A stretch of 64,000 nucleotides of DNA, taken from contig NZ_CAIJDP010000068.1 of NCBI RefSeq assembly GCF_903819435.1, positions 186,001 through 250,000 on the forward strand, read 5' to 3'. Both the position numbers and the translations under genes were made by a program. This document shows positions 45,810 through 55,760 of this stretch, one piece after another (positions within the stretch are counted from its first letter, which is position 1; the number at the start of each line of letters is the position of its first letter). A model generated the notes under the pieces. That model ran no database searches, was not told where the DNA came from, and saw only the letters and a program-made list of their open reading frames with translations. The stretch is from Flavobacterium salmonis (GTDB taxonomy: Bacteria > Bacteroidota > Bacteroidia > Flavobacteriales > Flavobacteriaceae).

Positions 45810-45836
45810 TTGAGGTGCTTTTTTGTGATAATTTTG
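45810..45836 (+). promoter_or_regulatory. Predicted promoter of the LamG/T9SS gene cluster
   Basis: TTG at 45810-45812, 16-bp spacer and TAATTTTG at 45829-45836; the ATG follows 20 bp later. Confidence 0.5.
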
Positions 45837-45856
45837 GGTATTAAATACCACATTAT

Positions 45857-47206
45857 ATGAAACAAAAATACTTCATTACAGTTTTACTGTCTTTACTATT
45901 TGGAATCACAAATGCACAAAACAATGCATTACAAATGAGTAATGACAGTTATTTTAGTAGCTACAATAGAAACTCCTCTTTTTACAGTGATTATTACTTA
46001 AACAGTACTAGTTTTACTATCGAGTATGATTTTTATTTAAACGCATCAAATAATTACAATGCTCAATTTAGTTCCTTTGCCAGCAATGGGGTTGTTGCAA
46101 AACCTATCCATTTTTATGTGAATAATACAGGGGCTTCTGCCTTATTATTAGGAAACGGCACAACAGAAGAAGCGGTTCCTGGAATGCCAACTTTTAACGC
46201 ACAACAGTGGTATCATATTGCCTTTGTCGTGACAAATTCAGGTACTAAAAATGTAAAGGTATATGTAAATGGAGTACCTACCATTGACTATAATTTTACT
46301 GCTACTTTAGATGGTTTTGACGGACTAACCGATATTAATCTTGGCGCCACCAGTTACAGTTCTACCACTAATACGGGGAATGCTAAATATGATAATTTCC
46401 GTATATGGTCTTCGGCAAGAACGGCAACAGAAATAGCGAATAATTATGCCTCCTGTTTGGTTGGGAATGAACCTGGACTAGTGAGTTATTTTAATTTTGA
46501 TGGATATAATGGCAGACGTATTGAAAACTTGTTTACCTATAGTCCTGAATATAGTATATTTTATATTTTTAATAACTATTCTTTCGTTTCAGGTAGTGGT
46601 TGTGCTACGCCTCCTTTATACGACCCTATAACCGTAACGGGTGATTTTAATGCAACTTTTTATTATGCAGGCCAAATCAACGGAAAACCAAACTATAAAA
46701 CAGATCGTGTGGATTGCGGTATCAATACCAGTCAAGCCCGATGTGCTAGTTCACCTTCATATTCAGAAATAATTTGGGAAAACAACCAATGGATAATACG
46801 CACTGGAGGTTGTGTTTGGGAGCTTGGAGAAGCTTGTGTTCCAGTGTCTTATTCGGGATTAGCTGTTGGTATTAATTCAAATGATACAACACTGCCTCCC
46901 TGTGCAGGATGGACTAGTAATGTTACTGTTTACACTACACACTGTACTACTTTAGCCACTACAAATCAAAAATTAGAAGAAAATATTTCCATTTACCCTA
47001 ATCCAACCCCTAATATCTTGAATGTTGAAGTCAAAGAAAAGGTTACTATTAAGGTTTTTGATGTTATGGGTAAAATGATTTTGGTTAGAAATAATGTACT
47101 GGATTCAGAAAAAATAAACCTCACTAACTTTCCTAATGGGGTATATTTAGTAAAAGTAACCGATGCTACTGGAAACAATAAAAGTTATAAGATAATTAAA
47201 GAATAA
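45857..47206 (+). CDS. LamG-domain surface protein with T9SS sorting domain
   Basis: 449 residues. Signal peptide ending GITNAQ, a LamG/concanavalin-like domain at about 25-215 (WYHIAFVVTNSGTKNVKVYVNG and KYDNFRIWSSARTATEIANN), a Cys-rich middle part (about 255-365) and a C-terminal type A T9SS sorting domain from about 380 (ISIYPNPTPNILNVEVKEK ... NGVYLVKVTD). It should be secreted and anchored on the cell surface. It is the first of three LamG proteins in a row on the plus strand, 20 bp before the next gene. Confidence 0.88.
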   Translation: MKQKYFITVLLSLLFGITNAQNNALQMSNDSYFSSYNRNSSFYSDYYLNSTSFTIEYDFYLNASNNYNAQFSSFASNGVVAKPIHFYVNNTGASALLLGNGTTEEAVPGMPTFNAQQWYHIAFVVTNSGTKNVKVYVNGVPTIDYNFTATLDGFDGLTDINLGATSYSSTTNTGNAKYDNFRIWSSARTATEIANNYASCLVGNEPGLVSYFNFDGYNGRRIENLFTYSPEYSIFYIFNNYSFVSGSGCATPPLYDPITVTGDFNATFYYAGQINGKPNYKTDRVDCGINTSQARCASSPSYSEIIWENNQWIIRTGGCVWELGEACVPVSYSGLAVGINSNDTTLPPCAGWTSNVTVYTTHCTTLATTNQKLEENISIYPNPTPNILNVEVKEKVTIKVFDVMGKMILVRNNVLDSEKINLTNFPNGVYLVKVTDATGNNKSYKIIKE

Positions 47207-47226
47207 CTACATAATACCCCTTTTAA

Positions 47227-50058
47227 ATGAAAAAAAATTACGCTTTTCTAATCGTAGTACTGTTATGTGGAATAACCACTGCGCTACAAGCACAAAACAA
47301 TGCACTCAATCTTGATGGAACGGCTAATTATGTAAGCATTCCTAATACCTATTCTATAAACAGTAGTGCCTTTACTGTCGAATTTGATTTTTATATGAAT
47401 TCCTTACAGGATTATAATGGAGGGATTTCCTCAACAAATAATGCTGGGATCCCTCAACCCTTTGATTTCTATGTAAATAATCTGGGTGAAGCTAAACTGG
47501 CTTTAGGTAATGGCTCACAATCTGACACTATTAATTTAACTACCTTAAATGCAGGGCAATGGTACCATATTGCTATAGTGGTAGGTGATGGAACTTTGAG
47601 AGTACAGATAAATGGTAACCTAACAACTCTTTCTTTTATAGGTAGTTCATTATCAAGCACAGGTAATATTAGAATTGGAGACCGTATGGATGGCGTAACG
47701 AACGCCAATGCAAAATTTGACAACGTTCGCATTTGGTCAGTAGCCAGAGCCTTTTCAGAAATACAAAATAACAGAAGTACCTGTTTAACTGGAAATGAAG
47801 CAGGATTGGATATTTATTACACCTTTGAAAACATTTCCGGAAATACCGTTCCTGATATTGCTGGAAATAACGGCAGCCAAAATGGTACTATTACAGGTAG
47901 TTTTTCAAATACGGCTGGTACAGGTTGTACACCAATGGTTCCAGCTGCTCCCACAACAAATTATGCTACACAAATTTTTGCAGGCGACGACAAAACACTA
48001 GCCGATCTTCAAATTAGTGGAAACAACATCAAATGGTATTATGAACCTCCAGGAAATTACTTACTATCCAACAATTATCCGTTATATGATAAATTAATGT
48101 ACTATGCGACACAAACTGTAACAGGTCTAGAAAGTACAAATCGATTAGCCATACCCGTAAACAGAATTTCTAATGCTACACAAATTGTGCCTCCAGCCAG
48201 TACTGTTGCCAATTTAGTTGCTAATACGCTTACAGGCGCAACAGCACAATGGTTTACAACTCCGTCTGGCGGTACTCCTTTAGCTAGTTCGGATGCCATT
48301 ACTTCTGGGACTTATTATGTAGAACAAGTTATAACAACAGATATAGAAACTCTTGGAAATGGGTTTAATTTACCTGCAGGAATTGCGATTGAAACTGATG
48401 GTAAAATTATAGTAGCAGATTATGCTAATAATTCCATAAAGCGCATGAATGTTGACGGTACTGATGTGATTACTTTAGGTTCAGGATTTTCTCTTCCGGT
48501 AGGAGTTGCCATACAAGCAGACGGTAAAATCATAGTAGCAGATACTGGTAATAATGCCGTTAAACGAATGAATGCCGATGGAACCAATATAGAAATAGTA
48601 GGTTCAGGTTTTAACCAACCAACAGGAGTTGCCCTACAAGCCGATGGTAAAATTGTAGTAGCAGATTATAATAATAATGCTATCAAACGTATGAATACCG
48701 ATGGAACCAATATACTAACATTAGGTTCAGGGTTTAATTATCCTTCTGGTGTTGCCTTACAAGCGGATGGTAAAATTATCGTAACTGATTCTTATAATAA
48801 TGCTATCAAACGTATGGATCCAGATGGCATGAATATCGTTACACTAGGTTCGGGATTTAATGAACCATATGGAGTTGTCGTGCAAGCCGATGGTAAAATT
48901 GTAATAGCTGATTATGGAAATAATGCCGTTAAACGTATGAATACCGATGGAACCAATATAATAACATTGGGTTCAGGGTTTTACCAACCAACCGGAGTTG
49001 CCTTACAAGCCGATGGTAAAATTGTAGTGGCAGATTATAGTAATAATGTCATAAAACGCATCACTGAAGCCTCAACCAGTAACCGTGTAGCGGTACAAGT
49101 AGCCACTACAACAACCCCTGCTACTCATTTACATTTTGATGGTACTAATAATTACATTCCATTAACTCATTTTGAAAAACCAAACGAATTTACCATCGAG
49201 GCTTGGGTAAAAAATGATTATGACTCTGGTACTATTATCTGCTGGGGTAAAAACACAAATGATACCAGTCATACTAAATTACGTGTAGATGATGGAGATG
49301 TAGATTTCTACACTTATGATAATGTCAATGATGTAAGTAGTACTATTTCATCTTCAATCCATATCAATAGTAACTGGCATCATATAGCCGTAGTAAAAAA
49401 TGCAAATCCTACAAATAACCTTGAAATTTATGTGGATGGTGTTTTAGGAGCAACTGGTACCGTAAACATTAATATTACCTCAGATAATTTATTGATTGGG
49501 GGCAGAACCTATAATAATTCAGGTCCTTTTGAATTTTATGAAGGCGAACTAGATGAAATACGAATTTGGAATGTTGCCAGAACAGCTACTCAAATTAATG
49601 CGTCTAAAGACTGCGAATTACTTGGTAACGAAAATGGCTTACTAGCCTACTATAAATTCAATCAAGGATATGACCAAGCGAATAATACTGCTATTAGTAC
49701 TTTGACCAACTCGGTTACTGGAGGTTCAAATGGTGTTTTGAATAACTTTAATCTTTATGGAACCAAATCAAATTGGTTAAACGGTTCTCCTATTACATCT
49801 GGAGTAACCTGTGCCAGCCTTGGAACTGATGATTTTCTAAGTTCGAATGATTTTCAAGTCTACCCAAATCCGTCATCAGGAATTTTTAACATACAAACTA
49901 AAGAAGATGGTTTATTGGAAGTGTATGATGTTACAGGTAGAAAAGTAACATCTCAAAAAGCAACTTCAGCAACTTCACAAGTCGATTTGTCTGGGTACAA
50001 TAATGGGGTTTATTTCCTGAAAACCAATAGAGCAACTTTAAAACTAATTAAAAATTAA
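47227..50058 (+). CDS. LamG / six-bladed NHL-like propeller / LamG surface protein, T9SS-secreted
   Basis: 943 residues. Order: signal peptide (GITTALQAQ), LamG (about 25-215), an Ig-like linker region (about 235-370), six tandem 41-residue repeats (about 376-620) of the form LGSGFxxPxGVAxQADGKI..[18 protein letters not shown], a second LamG (about 637-810), and the T9SS sorting domain ([18 protein letters not shown] onward). The six repeats should close into an NHL-type beta-propeller. The repeat unit is 123 bp, starting at 48352. Large adhesin-like or glycan-binding roles are likely but unproven. Confidence 0.88.
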   Translation: MKKNYAFLIVVLLCGITTALQAQNNALNLDGTANYVSIPNTYSINSSAFTVEFDFYMNSLQDYNGGISSTNNAGIPQPFDFYVNNLGEAKLALGNGSQSDTINLTTLNAGQWYHIAIVVGDGTLRVQINGNLTTLSFIGSSLSSTGNIRIGDRMDGVTNANAKFDNVRIWSVARAFSEIQNNRSTCLTGNEAGLDIYYTFENISGNTVPDIAGNNGSQNGTITGSFSNTAGTGCTPMVPAAPTTNYATQIFAGDDKTLADLQISGNNIKWYYEPPGNYLLSNNYPLYDKLMYYATQTVTGLESTNRLAIPVNRISNATQIVPPASTVANLVANTLTGATAQWFTTPSGGTPLASSDAITSGTYYVEQVITTDIETLGNGFNLPAGIAIETDGKIIVADYANNSIKRMNVDGTDVITLGSGFSLPVGVAIQADGKIIVADTGNNAVKRMNADGTNIEIVGSGFNQPTGVALQADGKIVVADYNNNAIKRMNTDGTNILTLGSGFNYPSGVALQADGKIIVTDSYNNAIKRMDPDGMNIVTLGSGFNEPYGVVVQADGKIVIADYGNNAVKRMNTDGTNIITLGSGFYQPTGVALQADGKIVVADYSNNVIKRITEASTSNRVAVQVATTTTPATHLHFDGTNNYIPLTHFEKPNEFTIEAWVKNDYDSGTIICWGKNTNDTSHTKLRVDDGDVDFYTYDNVNDVSSTISSSIHINSNWHHIAVVKNANPTNNLEIYVDGVLGATGTVNINITSDNLLIGGRTYNNSGPFEFYEGELDEIRIWNVARTATQINASKDCELLGNENGLLAYYKFNQGYDQANNTAISTLTNSVTGGSNGVLNNFNLYGTKSNWLNGSPITSGVTCASLGTDDFLSSNDFQVYPNPSSGIFNIQTKEDGLLEVYDVTGRKVTSQKATSATSQVDLSGYNNGVYFLKTNRATLKLIKN
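48352..49089 (+). repeat. Six 123-bp tandem repeats encoding propeller blades
   Basis: Units begin at 48352, 48475, 48598, 48721, 48844 and 48967. Several share long identical stretches such as GCCGATGGTAAAATTGTAGT, so duplication was fairly recent. Confidence 0.85.
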
Positions 50059-50062
50059 AACA

Positions 50063-52816
50063 ATGCTAAAGAAATTACTTTTACAGCTAGTATTTTTGTT
50101 TGCTCCATTGGCAATTTTGGCGCAAAATTTTACTCAGGGCGATTTAAATTACATAGTAACTACAGGAACAAACGTGTCTGTGAAGGCGGTTAATAAAACA
50201 CTAACTACAGCAAACATTCCTACAAGTGTAACAAACGAAAGTATTACGTATGCAGTAACAAATATAGGAACTAATGCTTTTGATAGTTGCACCGGACTTA
50301 CCTCGGTAACAATTCCTAACTCTGTAACCAGCATCGAAAATAGCGCTTTCTTTAATTGTACAGATCTCACTTCGGTAACGATTCCTAATTCGGTAACCAG
50401 TATTGGAAATTTTGCTTTTTTAAATTGTAAAAACTTAACTACTATAACAATTCCTCAATCGGTAACGAGTCTTGGCAATTCTGTTTTTTATTATTGTTCA
50501 GGTCTCACTTCTGTATCCATTCCTAATTCAGTAACGAGTATTGGAATTGATACTTTTAATAGTTGCACAGCTCTCACTTCTGTAACGATTCCTAGTTCGG
50601 TAACGAGTATTGGAATTACTGCTTTTTATAATTGTTCAGGTCTCACTTCTGTAACGATTCCTAATTCAGTAACGAGTATTGGAAATAATGCTTTTGGAAA
50701 TTGCACAGCTCTCACTTCTATAACCATTCCTAATTCGGTAACAAGCATTGGATTTTATGCTTTTTCAAGTTGTACAGCTCTCACTTCAATAAAAGTTCTC
50801 AACCCATCGCCAGTAAACATCGATGCCAATGTTTTTAACGGTGTAGCAATTGCTAACATTTCGCTTTCTGTGCCTGGATCAAGTGTATCTGCATATCAGG
50901 CAGCAGCAGTTTGGCAGGATTTTAACTCTATTACCAATATACCTCAAGGCACTCACCTTAACTTTGATGGAATAAATGATTATGTAAGTATTCCTTATTC
51001 ATCAAATTTTAACTTTGGTACAGGTAATTTCTCAGTTGAGTGCTGGGTAAAAACATCTAATAGTGCTGTTAAGGTAGCAGTAGGAGCAATTCAATCAGGT
51101 GATTTTTGGTTAGGCATTAACAATGGTAAAGCCAATTTTTCAATTTCTGGAGGCGGAAACGCTACAGGAACAACAACAATTTCTGATGGCGCCTGGCATC
51201 ATATTGTGGGGGTTCGAAACAATGGAATTAACTATATTTACGTTGATGGAGCTTTAGAAGGTCTAATTAACAATGCGGTTGCTTTTAACCTGACTTCAAA
51301 TCCTGTAACTATTGGCAACTTTAATGGGAGTTTTAATTTTCAGGGCAATATAGACGATGTTCGTATTTGGAATAAAGCACTAACAGCCTCAGAAATTAGT
51401 GCAAGAAAAAACTGCGAATTAGACAATACACAAGCTAATTTGTTAGCCTATTATAAATTTAATCAGGGTTATGATCAGGAGGATAATTCTGCTACAACTA
51501 CGCTAACCGATGCTACTTCAAACACCAATAATGCCACATTAATTAACTTTGCATTAAACGGTACTACATCAAACTGGTTAGCCGGATCTCCAGTGACTAC
51601 TGGTTCTGTTTTACCAGGAAATCCTTCTGTTACGACTCCTGTAACATATAACTCAGGTGATACCGCTAGTGCACTTACTGTTACTATTGGAAGTAACGGA
51701 ACTGGATTAGTTTGGTATACTACTGCGACAGGTGGAACAGGTTCTACAACAGCTCCAATTCCTTCAACAGCTAGTGTAGGTTCAACATCCTATTGGGTAT
51801 CTTGTACTAATGCCTATGGATGTGAAAGTGACAGAATTGAAATCGTTGTCACAGTAAACTCAGTAACCCCAGCAACACACTTACATTTTGACGGGAATAA
51901 TGATTTAGTAAATCTGGGTAGTAATTTATCTGCTTCGCTCAATAACAATACAAAAATTACTCTTGAAGCATGGATAAAGCCTGAGTCAATTGGAACGAAT
52001 AGAACAATTGTTGGAAATTATAATAATGGTGCTTTCCAAATGCAGTCTTTACTGAGACAAAACGGAAGCTCTTTAGAATTTTGGATTGGTACAAATACTG
52101 GTTTTACAGATGCAACTGTATCGAATGTTCTGTCTGCAAATACTTGGTATCATATAGCAGGAATCTGGGATGGTACTACAATGAAACTATACATTAATGG
52201 TAATCAAGTAGCCAGCTATCCTAAATCAGGATCATTGTCGACAACTACTAATAATTATATGATTGGTAATAGTTCAACAAACGAAAGATTTCATGGATCA
52301 ATTGACGAAGTTCGTATTTGGAATGTGGATTTATCACAAGCTGATATTCAAAACACTATGAATTGTGAATTACAAGCTACTCAACCTAATCTTCTGGGTT
52401 ATTATAAATTGAATCAAGGTTTTGATAGTATAAACAACAGTTCTGTTACCATTGCAACTGATGCGTCAGGAAATGGAAACGATGGTACATTAACTAATTT
52501 TGCATTGACTGGTGGTACTTCAAACTGGGCAGCAGGTTCGCCTATTAGCACTGGAAACACTTGTAACACTCTAAGTAATAAAGATTTCACTTACAGCAAT
52601 TACTATAAAGTTTACCCAAATCCATCCTCAGGAATTTTTAATATAGAAACCAAAGAAAACACCTTATTGGAAGTATATGATGTTACAGGTAGAAAAGTAA
52701 AATCTCAAAAAGCTACTTCAGAAACTTCACAAGTGGATTTATCCGGGTACAATAATGGGGTTTATTTCCTGAAAACTAATCAAGGAACAACAAAGTTGAT
52801 TAAAAAAGGCTTATAG
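50063..52816 (+). CDS. BspA-type leucine-rich repeat / LamG surface protein, T9SS-secreted
   Basis: 917 residues. Signal peptide ([10 protein letters not shown]), eight BspA-like leucine-rich repeats of about 23 residues ([21 protein letters not shown], about residues 65-255), LamG (about 296-470), an Ig-like domain with paired Cys (about 520-600), a second LamG (about 605-790), and a T9SS type A sorting domain almost the same as that of the preceding protein. BspA-like repeats mediate binding to host or matrix proteins in known cases. The gene starts 4 bp after its neighbour; a terminator follows. Confidence 0.88.
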   Translation: MLKKLLLQLVFLFAPLAILAQNFTQGDLNYIVTTGTNVSVKAVNKTLTTANIPTSVTNESITYAVTNIGTNAFDSCTGLTSVTIPNSVTSIENSAFFNCTDLTSVTIPNSVTSIGNFAFLNCKNLTTITIPQSVTSLGNSVFYYCSGLTSVSIPNSVTSIGIDTFNSCTALTSVTIPSSVTSIGITAFYNCSGLTSVTIPNSVTSIGNNAFGNCTALTSITIPNSVTSIGFYAFSSCTALTSIKVLNPSPVNIDANVFNGVAIANISLSVPGSSVSAYQAAAVWQDFNSITNIPQGTHLNFDGINDYVSIPYSSNFNFGTGNFSVECWVKTSNSAVKVAVGAIQSGDFWLGINNGKANFSISGGGNATGTTTISDGAWHHIVGVRNNGINYIYVDGALEGLINNAVAFNLTSNPVTIGNFNGSFNFQGNIDDVRIWNKALTASEISARKNCELDNTQANLLAYYKFNQGYDQEDNSATTTLTDATSNTNNATLINFALNGTTSNWLAGSPVTTGSVLPGNPSVTTPVTYNSGDTASALTVTIGSNGTGLVWYTTATGGTGSTTAPIPSTASVGSTSYWVSCTNAYGCESDRIEIVVTVNSVTPATHLHFDGNNDLVNLGSNLSASLNNNTKITLEAWIKPESIGTNRTIVGNYNNGAFQMQSLLRQNGSSLEFWIGTNTGFTDATVSNVLSANTWYHIAGIWDGTTMKLYINGNQVASYPKSGSLSTTTNNYMIGNSSTNERFHGSIDEVRIWNVDLSQADIQNTMNCELQATQPNLLGYYKLNQGFDSINNSSVTIATDASGNGNDGTLTNFALTGGTSNWAAGSPISTGNTCNTLSNKDFTYSNYYKVYPNPSSGIFNIETKENTLLEVYDVTGRKVKSQKATSETSQVDLSGYNNGVYFLKTNQGTTKLIKKGL
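50280..50800 (+). repeat. Tandem 69-bp repeats encoding BspA-type LRRs
   Basis: About eight units with the shared word ATTCCTAATTCGGTAAC and variants; spacing is 69 bp. Confidence 0.75.
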
Positions 52817-52849
52817 TTTTTCTTACAAAAGCCAATTACTAAAAGACTA

Positions 52850-52887
52850 AAAAGCGCAGGGAGATGTATTTCTTCTTGCGCTTTTTT
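52850..52887 (+). terminator. Terminator of the LamG gene cluster
   Basis: AAAAGCGCA and TGCGCTTTT form a 9-bp stem followed by Ts, 33 bp after the stop codon. Confidence 0.8.
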
Positions 52888-53074
52888 TGGTTGGCTTTCT
52901 TTTTAATGAATAATACCATTTTTGAATAAATAACAGTCTAATTTTATTGAAAAAAAACTAAATCCACAAACTCTGTAATTACAGTTTCTTCTATTGGGTC
53001 TAGCCCTATTTTGAGCTCTTCCCTTGTATTGTATATAATTATGCTCTATTTTTTGAGTAGAATATTAAAATACT

Positions 53075-54151
53075 TTAATGCTCCCCATACCCAACATCAT
53101 CCATCTTTCCGCTAAAAACACGATACTGAATAATAAAATACACAATCACCAGAAACAAAGCCACAAAAAACCAGCTCAGACCGGCATTGAGTCCGTATTC
53201 GCCAGCAGCAGTATTGTAAATCGTAAGCGAAGGATTTACCTTATTGGTAGACGGCAGAACATTTGGGAAAATCGAAACGGCTGTTGAAGCAAATCCGCCA
53301 ACAAGAAATAAGGTAGAAAATATAAAAGCCTGTCCGTCTTTTTTAAAAGTCCGCACTTTGAACAATCCTAAAATCCCAACAAAAGTCATTACAGGAAAAA
53401 ACCATAAAATTGGATTTTCTACAAAATTATGAAATGGTTTCGGCTCAATAAAATGCCAGATCTGAAGTGAAATAATCACTAAAACCAACAAAGCAATATT
53501 CAGTTTAAAAACTAAGTTTTTAAGTTTTTCGTTTAAGGAAGAATTCGTTTTATAAATAATCCAGTTCGCACCGTGAATCATCAATGCGACAACACTTACG
53601 ATTCCCAAAAACAAAGTAAACCAATCGATAATTCCCAATTGATCTGCCTGCGGGCTGAAAGTCGGATTCCATAAAGGAAGAAAAAAATAATGTGGCTCCT
53701 GCGTAGAAACACCGTTTTCTACCATTCCGAGATTTACTCCGCGAACGATATTTCCCAAAGCAATTCCGAAGAACAAAGCCAGAAGCAGACTTGCAATCCC
53801 GAAAGCCTTATCCCAAATGGCTTCCCACATGTGATGATGCACCTGACCACGCATTTCCAGACCAATAGCACGGAAAATCAACAGCCATAAAATCATAATC
53901 AGGGGCAGATAAAAACCGCTGAAAGACGAAGCGTACAAAGTTGGAAAAGCAAAAAACAAAACCCCTCCGGCTGCAATCAGCCAGACTTCATTGGCATCCC
54001 AGAACGGACCAATCGAGTTTGTAATGACTTTTTTATCTCTTTCAGTTTCCGCAAAAAACAAGTGAATAATTCCTGCCCCAAAATCGTAGCCGTCCAACAC
54101 AATATAAACGGCAAGGATTCCCATTAAAACTACATACCAAAAAAATTCCAT
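53075..54151 (-). CDS. cydB: Cytochrome bd oxidase subunit II
   Basis: 358 residues with about 8-9 membrane helices; the N-terminus YIVLDGYDFGAGIIHLF and SIGPFWDANEVWLIAAGG are diagnostic of CydB. With CydA it forms the high-affinity quinol oxidase of the inner membrane, which is known to be resistant to sulfide in other bacteria. It begins 2 bp after cydA. The neighbouring sulfur genes fit this resistance. Confidence 0.96.
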   Translation of the reverse strand: MEFFWYVVLMGILAVYIVLDGYDFGAGIIHLFFAETERDKKVITNSIGPFWDANEVWLIAAGGVLFFAFPTLYASSFSGFYLPLIMILWLLIFRAIGLEMRGQVHHHMWEAIWDKAFGIASLLLALFFGIALGNIVRGVNLGMVENGVSTQEPHYFFLPLWNPTFSPQADQLGIIDWFTLFLGIVSVVALMIHGANWIIYKTNSSLNEKLKNLVFKLNIALLVLVIISLQIWHFIEPKPFHNFVENPILWFFPVMTFVGILGLFKVRTFKKDGQAFIFSTLFLVGGFASTAVSIFPNVLPSTNKVNPSLTIYNTAAGEYGLNAGLSWFFVALFLVIVYFIIQYRVFSGKMDDVGYGEH

Positions 54152-54153
54152 AC

Positions 54154-55500
54154 CTATATTTTTTCTGTTGAAAGTTCCACATAATGCGGCCCTTTATTGA
54201 TAATTTTTCCAATTAAAAGCAAAAACAGCATACCAAGCAATAGATACAATCCGATAAAACCCAGTAAAGTAAACAAGGTATTTCCGGATGAAACCGTTGG
54301 CGAAGCACCGGAAGCCGTTCGCATTAAATTATAAACCAGCCACGGCTGTCTTCCTAATTCTGCGGTGTACCATCCTGTAGTGTTAGCGATATAAGGGAAT
54401 GGCATCATAAACATCAGCGACCATAAAAGCCATTTGGTTTCAAACAATTTCCCTCTGATTAACTGAAAAAGTGAAATAATCATTAATCCAATAAAAACAG
54501 TTCCGAGCCCTACCATAATATGATAGGCATAATACAATCCTGAAATATTGGTTGGATGCAGGTCTTCTTCAAATTGGTCTAGCCCATGAATTTCCTTATC
54601 CCAGTTTCCATACGTCAGGAAGCTCAATATATTCGGAACGGCTATTTTATTATCGAGTTTTTTGTCTTTTACATCGGGCTGACCAATTAAAACAATTTCA
54701 GAACCTTTTTCTTCTGTGTGAAAAATTCCTTCCATAGCCGCAAAAGTCACAGGCTGATACTTCACTACGTTTTTAGCCAGTAAATCTCCTGTTGGAACTG
54801 CTACAAAAAGACTCGAAATCAATCCGAAAATGACTCCGGTTTTTAAAAATAATTTACCAAAAGAAACATTCTTTCTGCTTAAAATATAAAAAGCGCCAAT
54901 TCCGGCAACCACAAACGAACTCGTTACTAAAGAAGCCGCCTGATTGTGAAGATAAGAAGGCCATAGCCACGGATTTAAGAACAATGCTTTAAAATTTGTC
55001 AGTACAAATTTTCCGTTTTCCAGAATTTCGTAACCCACCGGATTCTGCATCCATGAATGTGTCGCTATAATTAAGTAACCGCTGGCCCAGGAACCAATCA
55101 TGATTAACAATCCGGTTACAAAATGCCATTTATGTCCGAGTAGTTTTTCTCCAAATAAAAAGATTCCCAAAAAAGAAGATTCGAGAAAGAACGAAAACAT
55201 CCCTTCCATTGCCAGCGTCTGACCGACGATTCCTCCTGTTAATTCGGAGAATTTTGCCCAGTTGGTTCCAAACTGAAACTCCATCGGGATTCCGGTTACA
55301 ACGCCCATCGCAAAATTCAGTGCGAAAATCTTCATCCAGAAATGCGTAGCGTGATTGTATTGTTCGTTTTGGGTTTTAAGGTATTTCCATTTAAAATAAA
55401 CAATGATCAGCGAAAGACCCATTGTAAGTTGCGGAAAAAGATAGTGAAAAGTAATGGTGAAAGCGAATTGCATTCGGTCATAAAAAAGCATTTCTTCCAT
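54154..55500 (-). CDS. cydA: Cytochrome bd oxidase subunit I
   Basis: 448 residues. Haem ligands are in FHYLFPQLTMGLS (His) and the conserved MEFQFGTNWAKFSE (Met); the quinol-binding GRQPWLVYNLMRT segment is near the C-terminus. Length fits the short Q-loop type of CydA. It diverges from the MBL-rhodanese gene across 260 bp that holds a Crp-like site and an inverted-repeat element. Confidence 0.96.
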   Translation of the reverse strand: MEEMLFYDRMQFAFTITFHYLFPQLTMGLSLIIVYFKWKYLKTQNEQYNHATHFWMKIFALNFAMGVVTGIPMEFQFGTNWAKFSELTGGIVGQTLAMEGMFSFFLESSFLGIFLFGEKLLGHKWHFVTGLLIMIGSWASGYLIIATHSWMQNPVGYEILENGKFVLTNFKALFLNPWLWPSYLHNQAASLVTSSFVVAGIGAFYILSRKNVSFGKLFLKTGVIFGLISSLFVAVPTGDLLAKNVVKYQPVTFAAMEGIFHTEEKGSEIVLIGQPDVKDKKLDNKIAVPNILSFLTYGNWDKEIHGLDQFEEDLHPTNISGLYYAYHIMVGLGTVFIGLMIISLFQLIRGKLFETKWLLWSLMFMMPFPYIANTTGWYTAELGRQPWLVYNLMRTASGASPTVSSGNTLFTLLGFIGLYLLLGMLFLLLIGKIINKGPHYVELSTEKI

Positions 55501-55584
55501 AGAGTAGTAATTGTTTTATGAAGTCCCACAAATTTACCTATTAAAACCCAAATTCCTGTCCTTAAAAAGAAGTTTTTCTTTAAA

Positions 55585-55666
55585 ACCATGCAAGTAATAT
55601 AAGTTAGTTTAAGTTTTACAAACGATTAAACTTCGGCATATAATTCCTTACATAACTTATTATGGT
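55585..55666. repeat. Inverted-repeat element, copy C (degenerate)
   Basis: Begins ACCATGCAAGT and ends CTTACATAACTTATTATGGT; related to copies at 11247-11316 and 57201-57329, sharing the CTTACATAACTTAT end with copy A. Confidence 0.45.
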
Positions 55667-55689
55667 AAAAATCCCAATAAAACGAATTC

Positions 55690-55705
55690 TGTAACATTAG
55701 TCACT
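55690..55705 (+). promoter_or_regulatory. Crp/Fnr-type site before the MBL-rhodanese gene
   Basis: TGTAA-N6-TCACT, 21 bp before the -7 box TACCTTTG. The equivalent site 40216-40231 before the TauE/SafE gene has the same spacing. Confidence 0.6.
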
Positions 55706-55726
55706 TACTTTCCAAAAAAACACAGT

Positions 55727-55734
55727 TACCTTTG
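55727..55734 (+). promoter_or_regulatory. Predicted -7 element of the MBL-rhodanese operon
   Basis: TACCTTTG. Because the GTG at 55734 overlaps it, translation must begin further down, at ATG 55761. Confidence 0.6.
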
Positions 55735-55760
55735 TGAAACATTATTTTAGATTTCATATC

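Noticed and set aside
50280..50800. Short regular repeats that might be a CRISPR array
   Set aside because: The units are in frame, encode BspA-type leucine-rich repeats and have no unique spacers.
52973..52984. Palindrome CTGTAATTACAG before cydB end
   Set aside because: It lies between converging genes with no promoter nearby, so a regulatory role is unlikely.
55734..55760. GTG start for the MBL-rhodanese gene giving nine more residues
   Set aside because: The GTG overlaps the -7 box TACCTTTG, so it would not be in the mRNA; ATG 55761 begins the conserved MKIEQIYTG.
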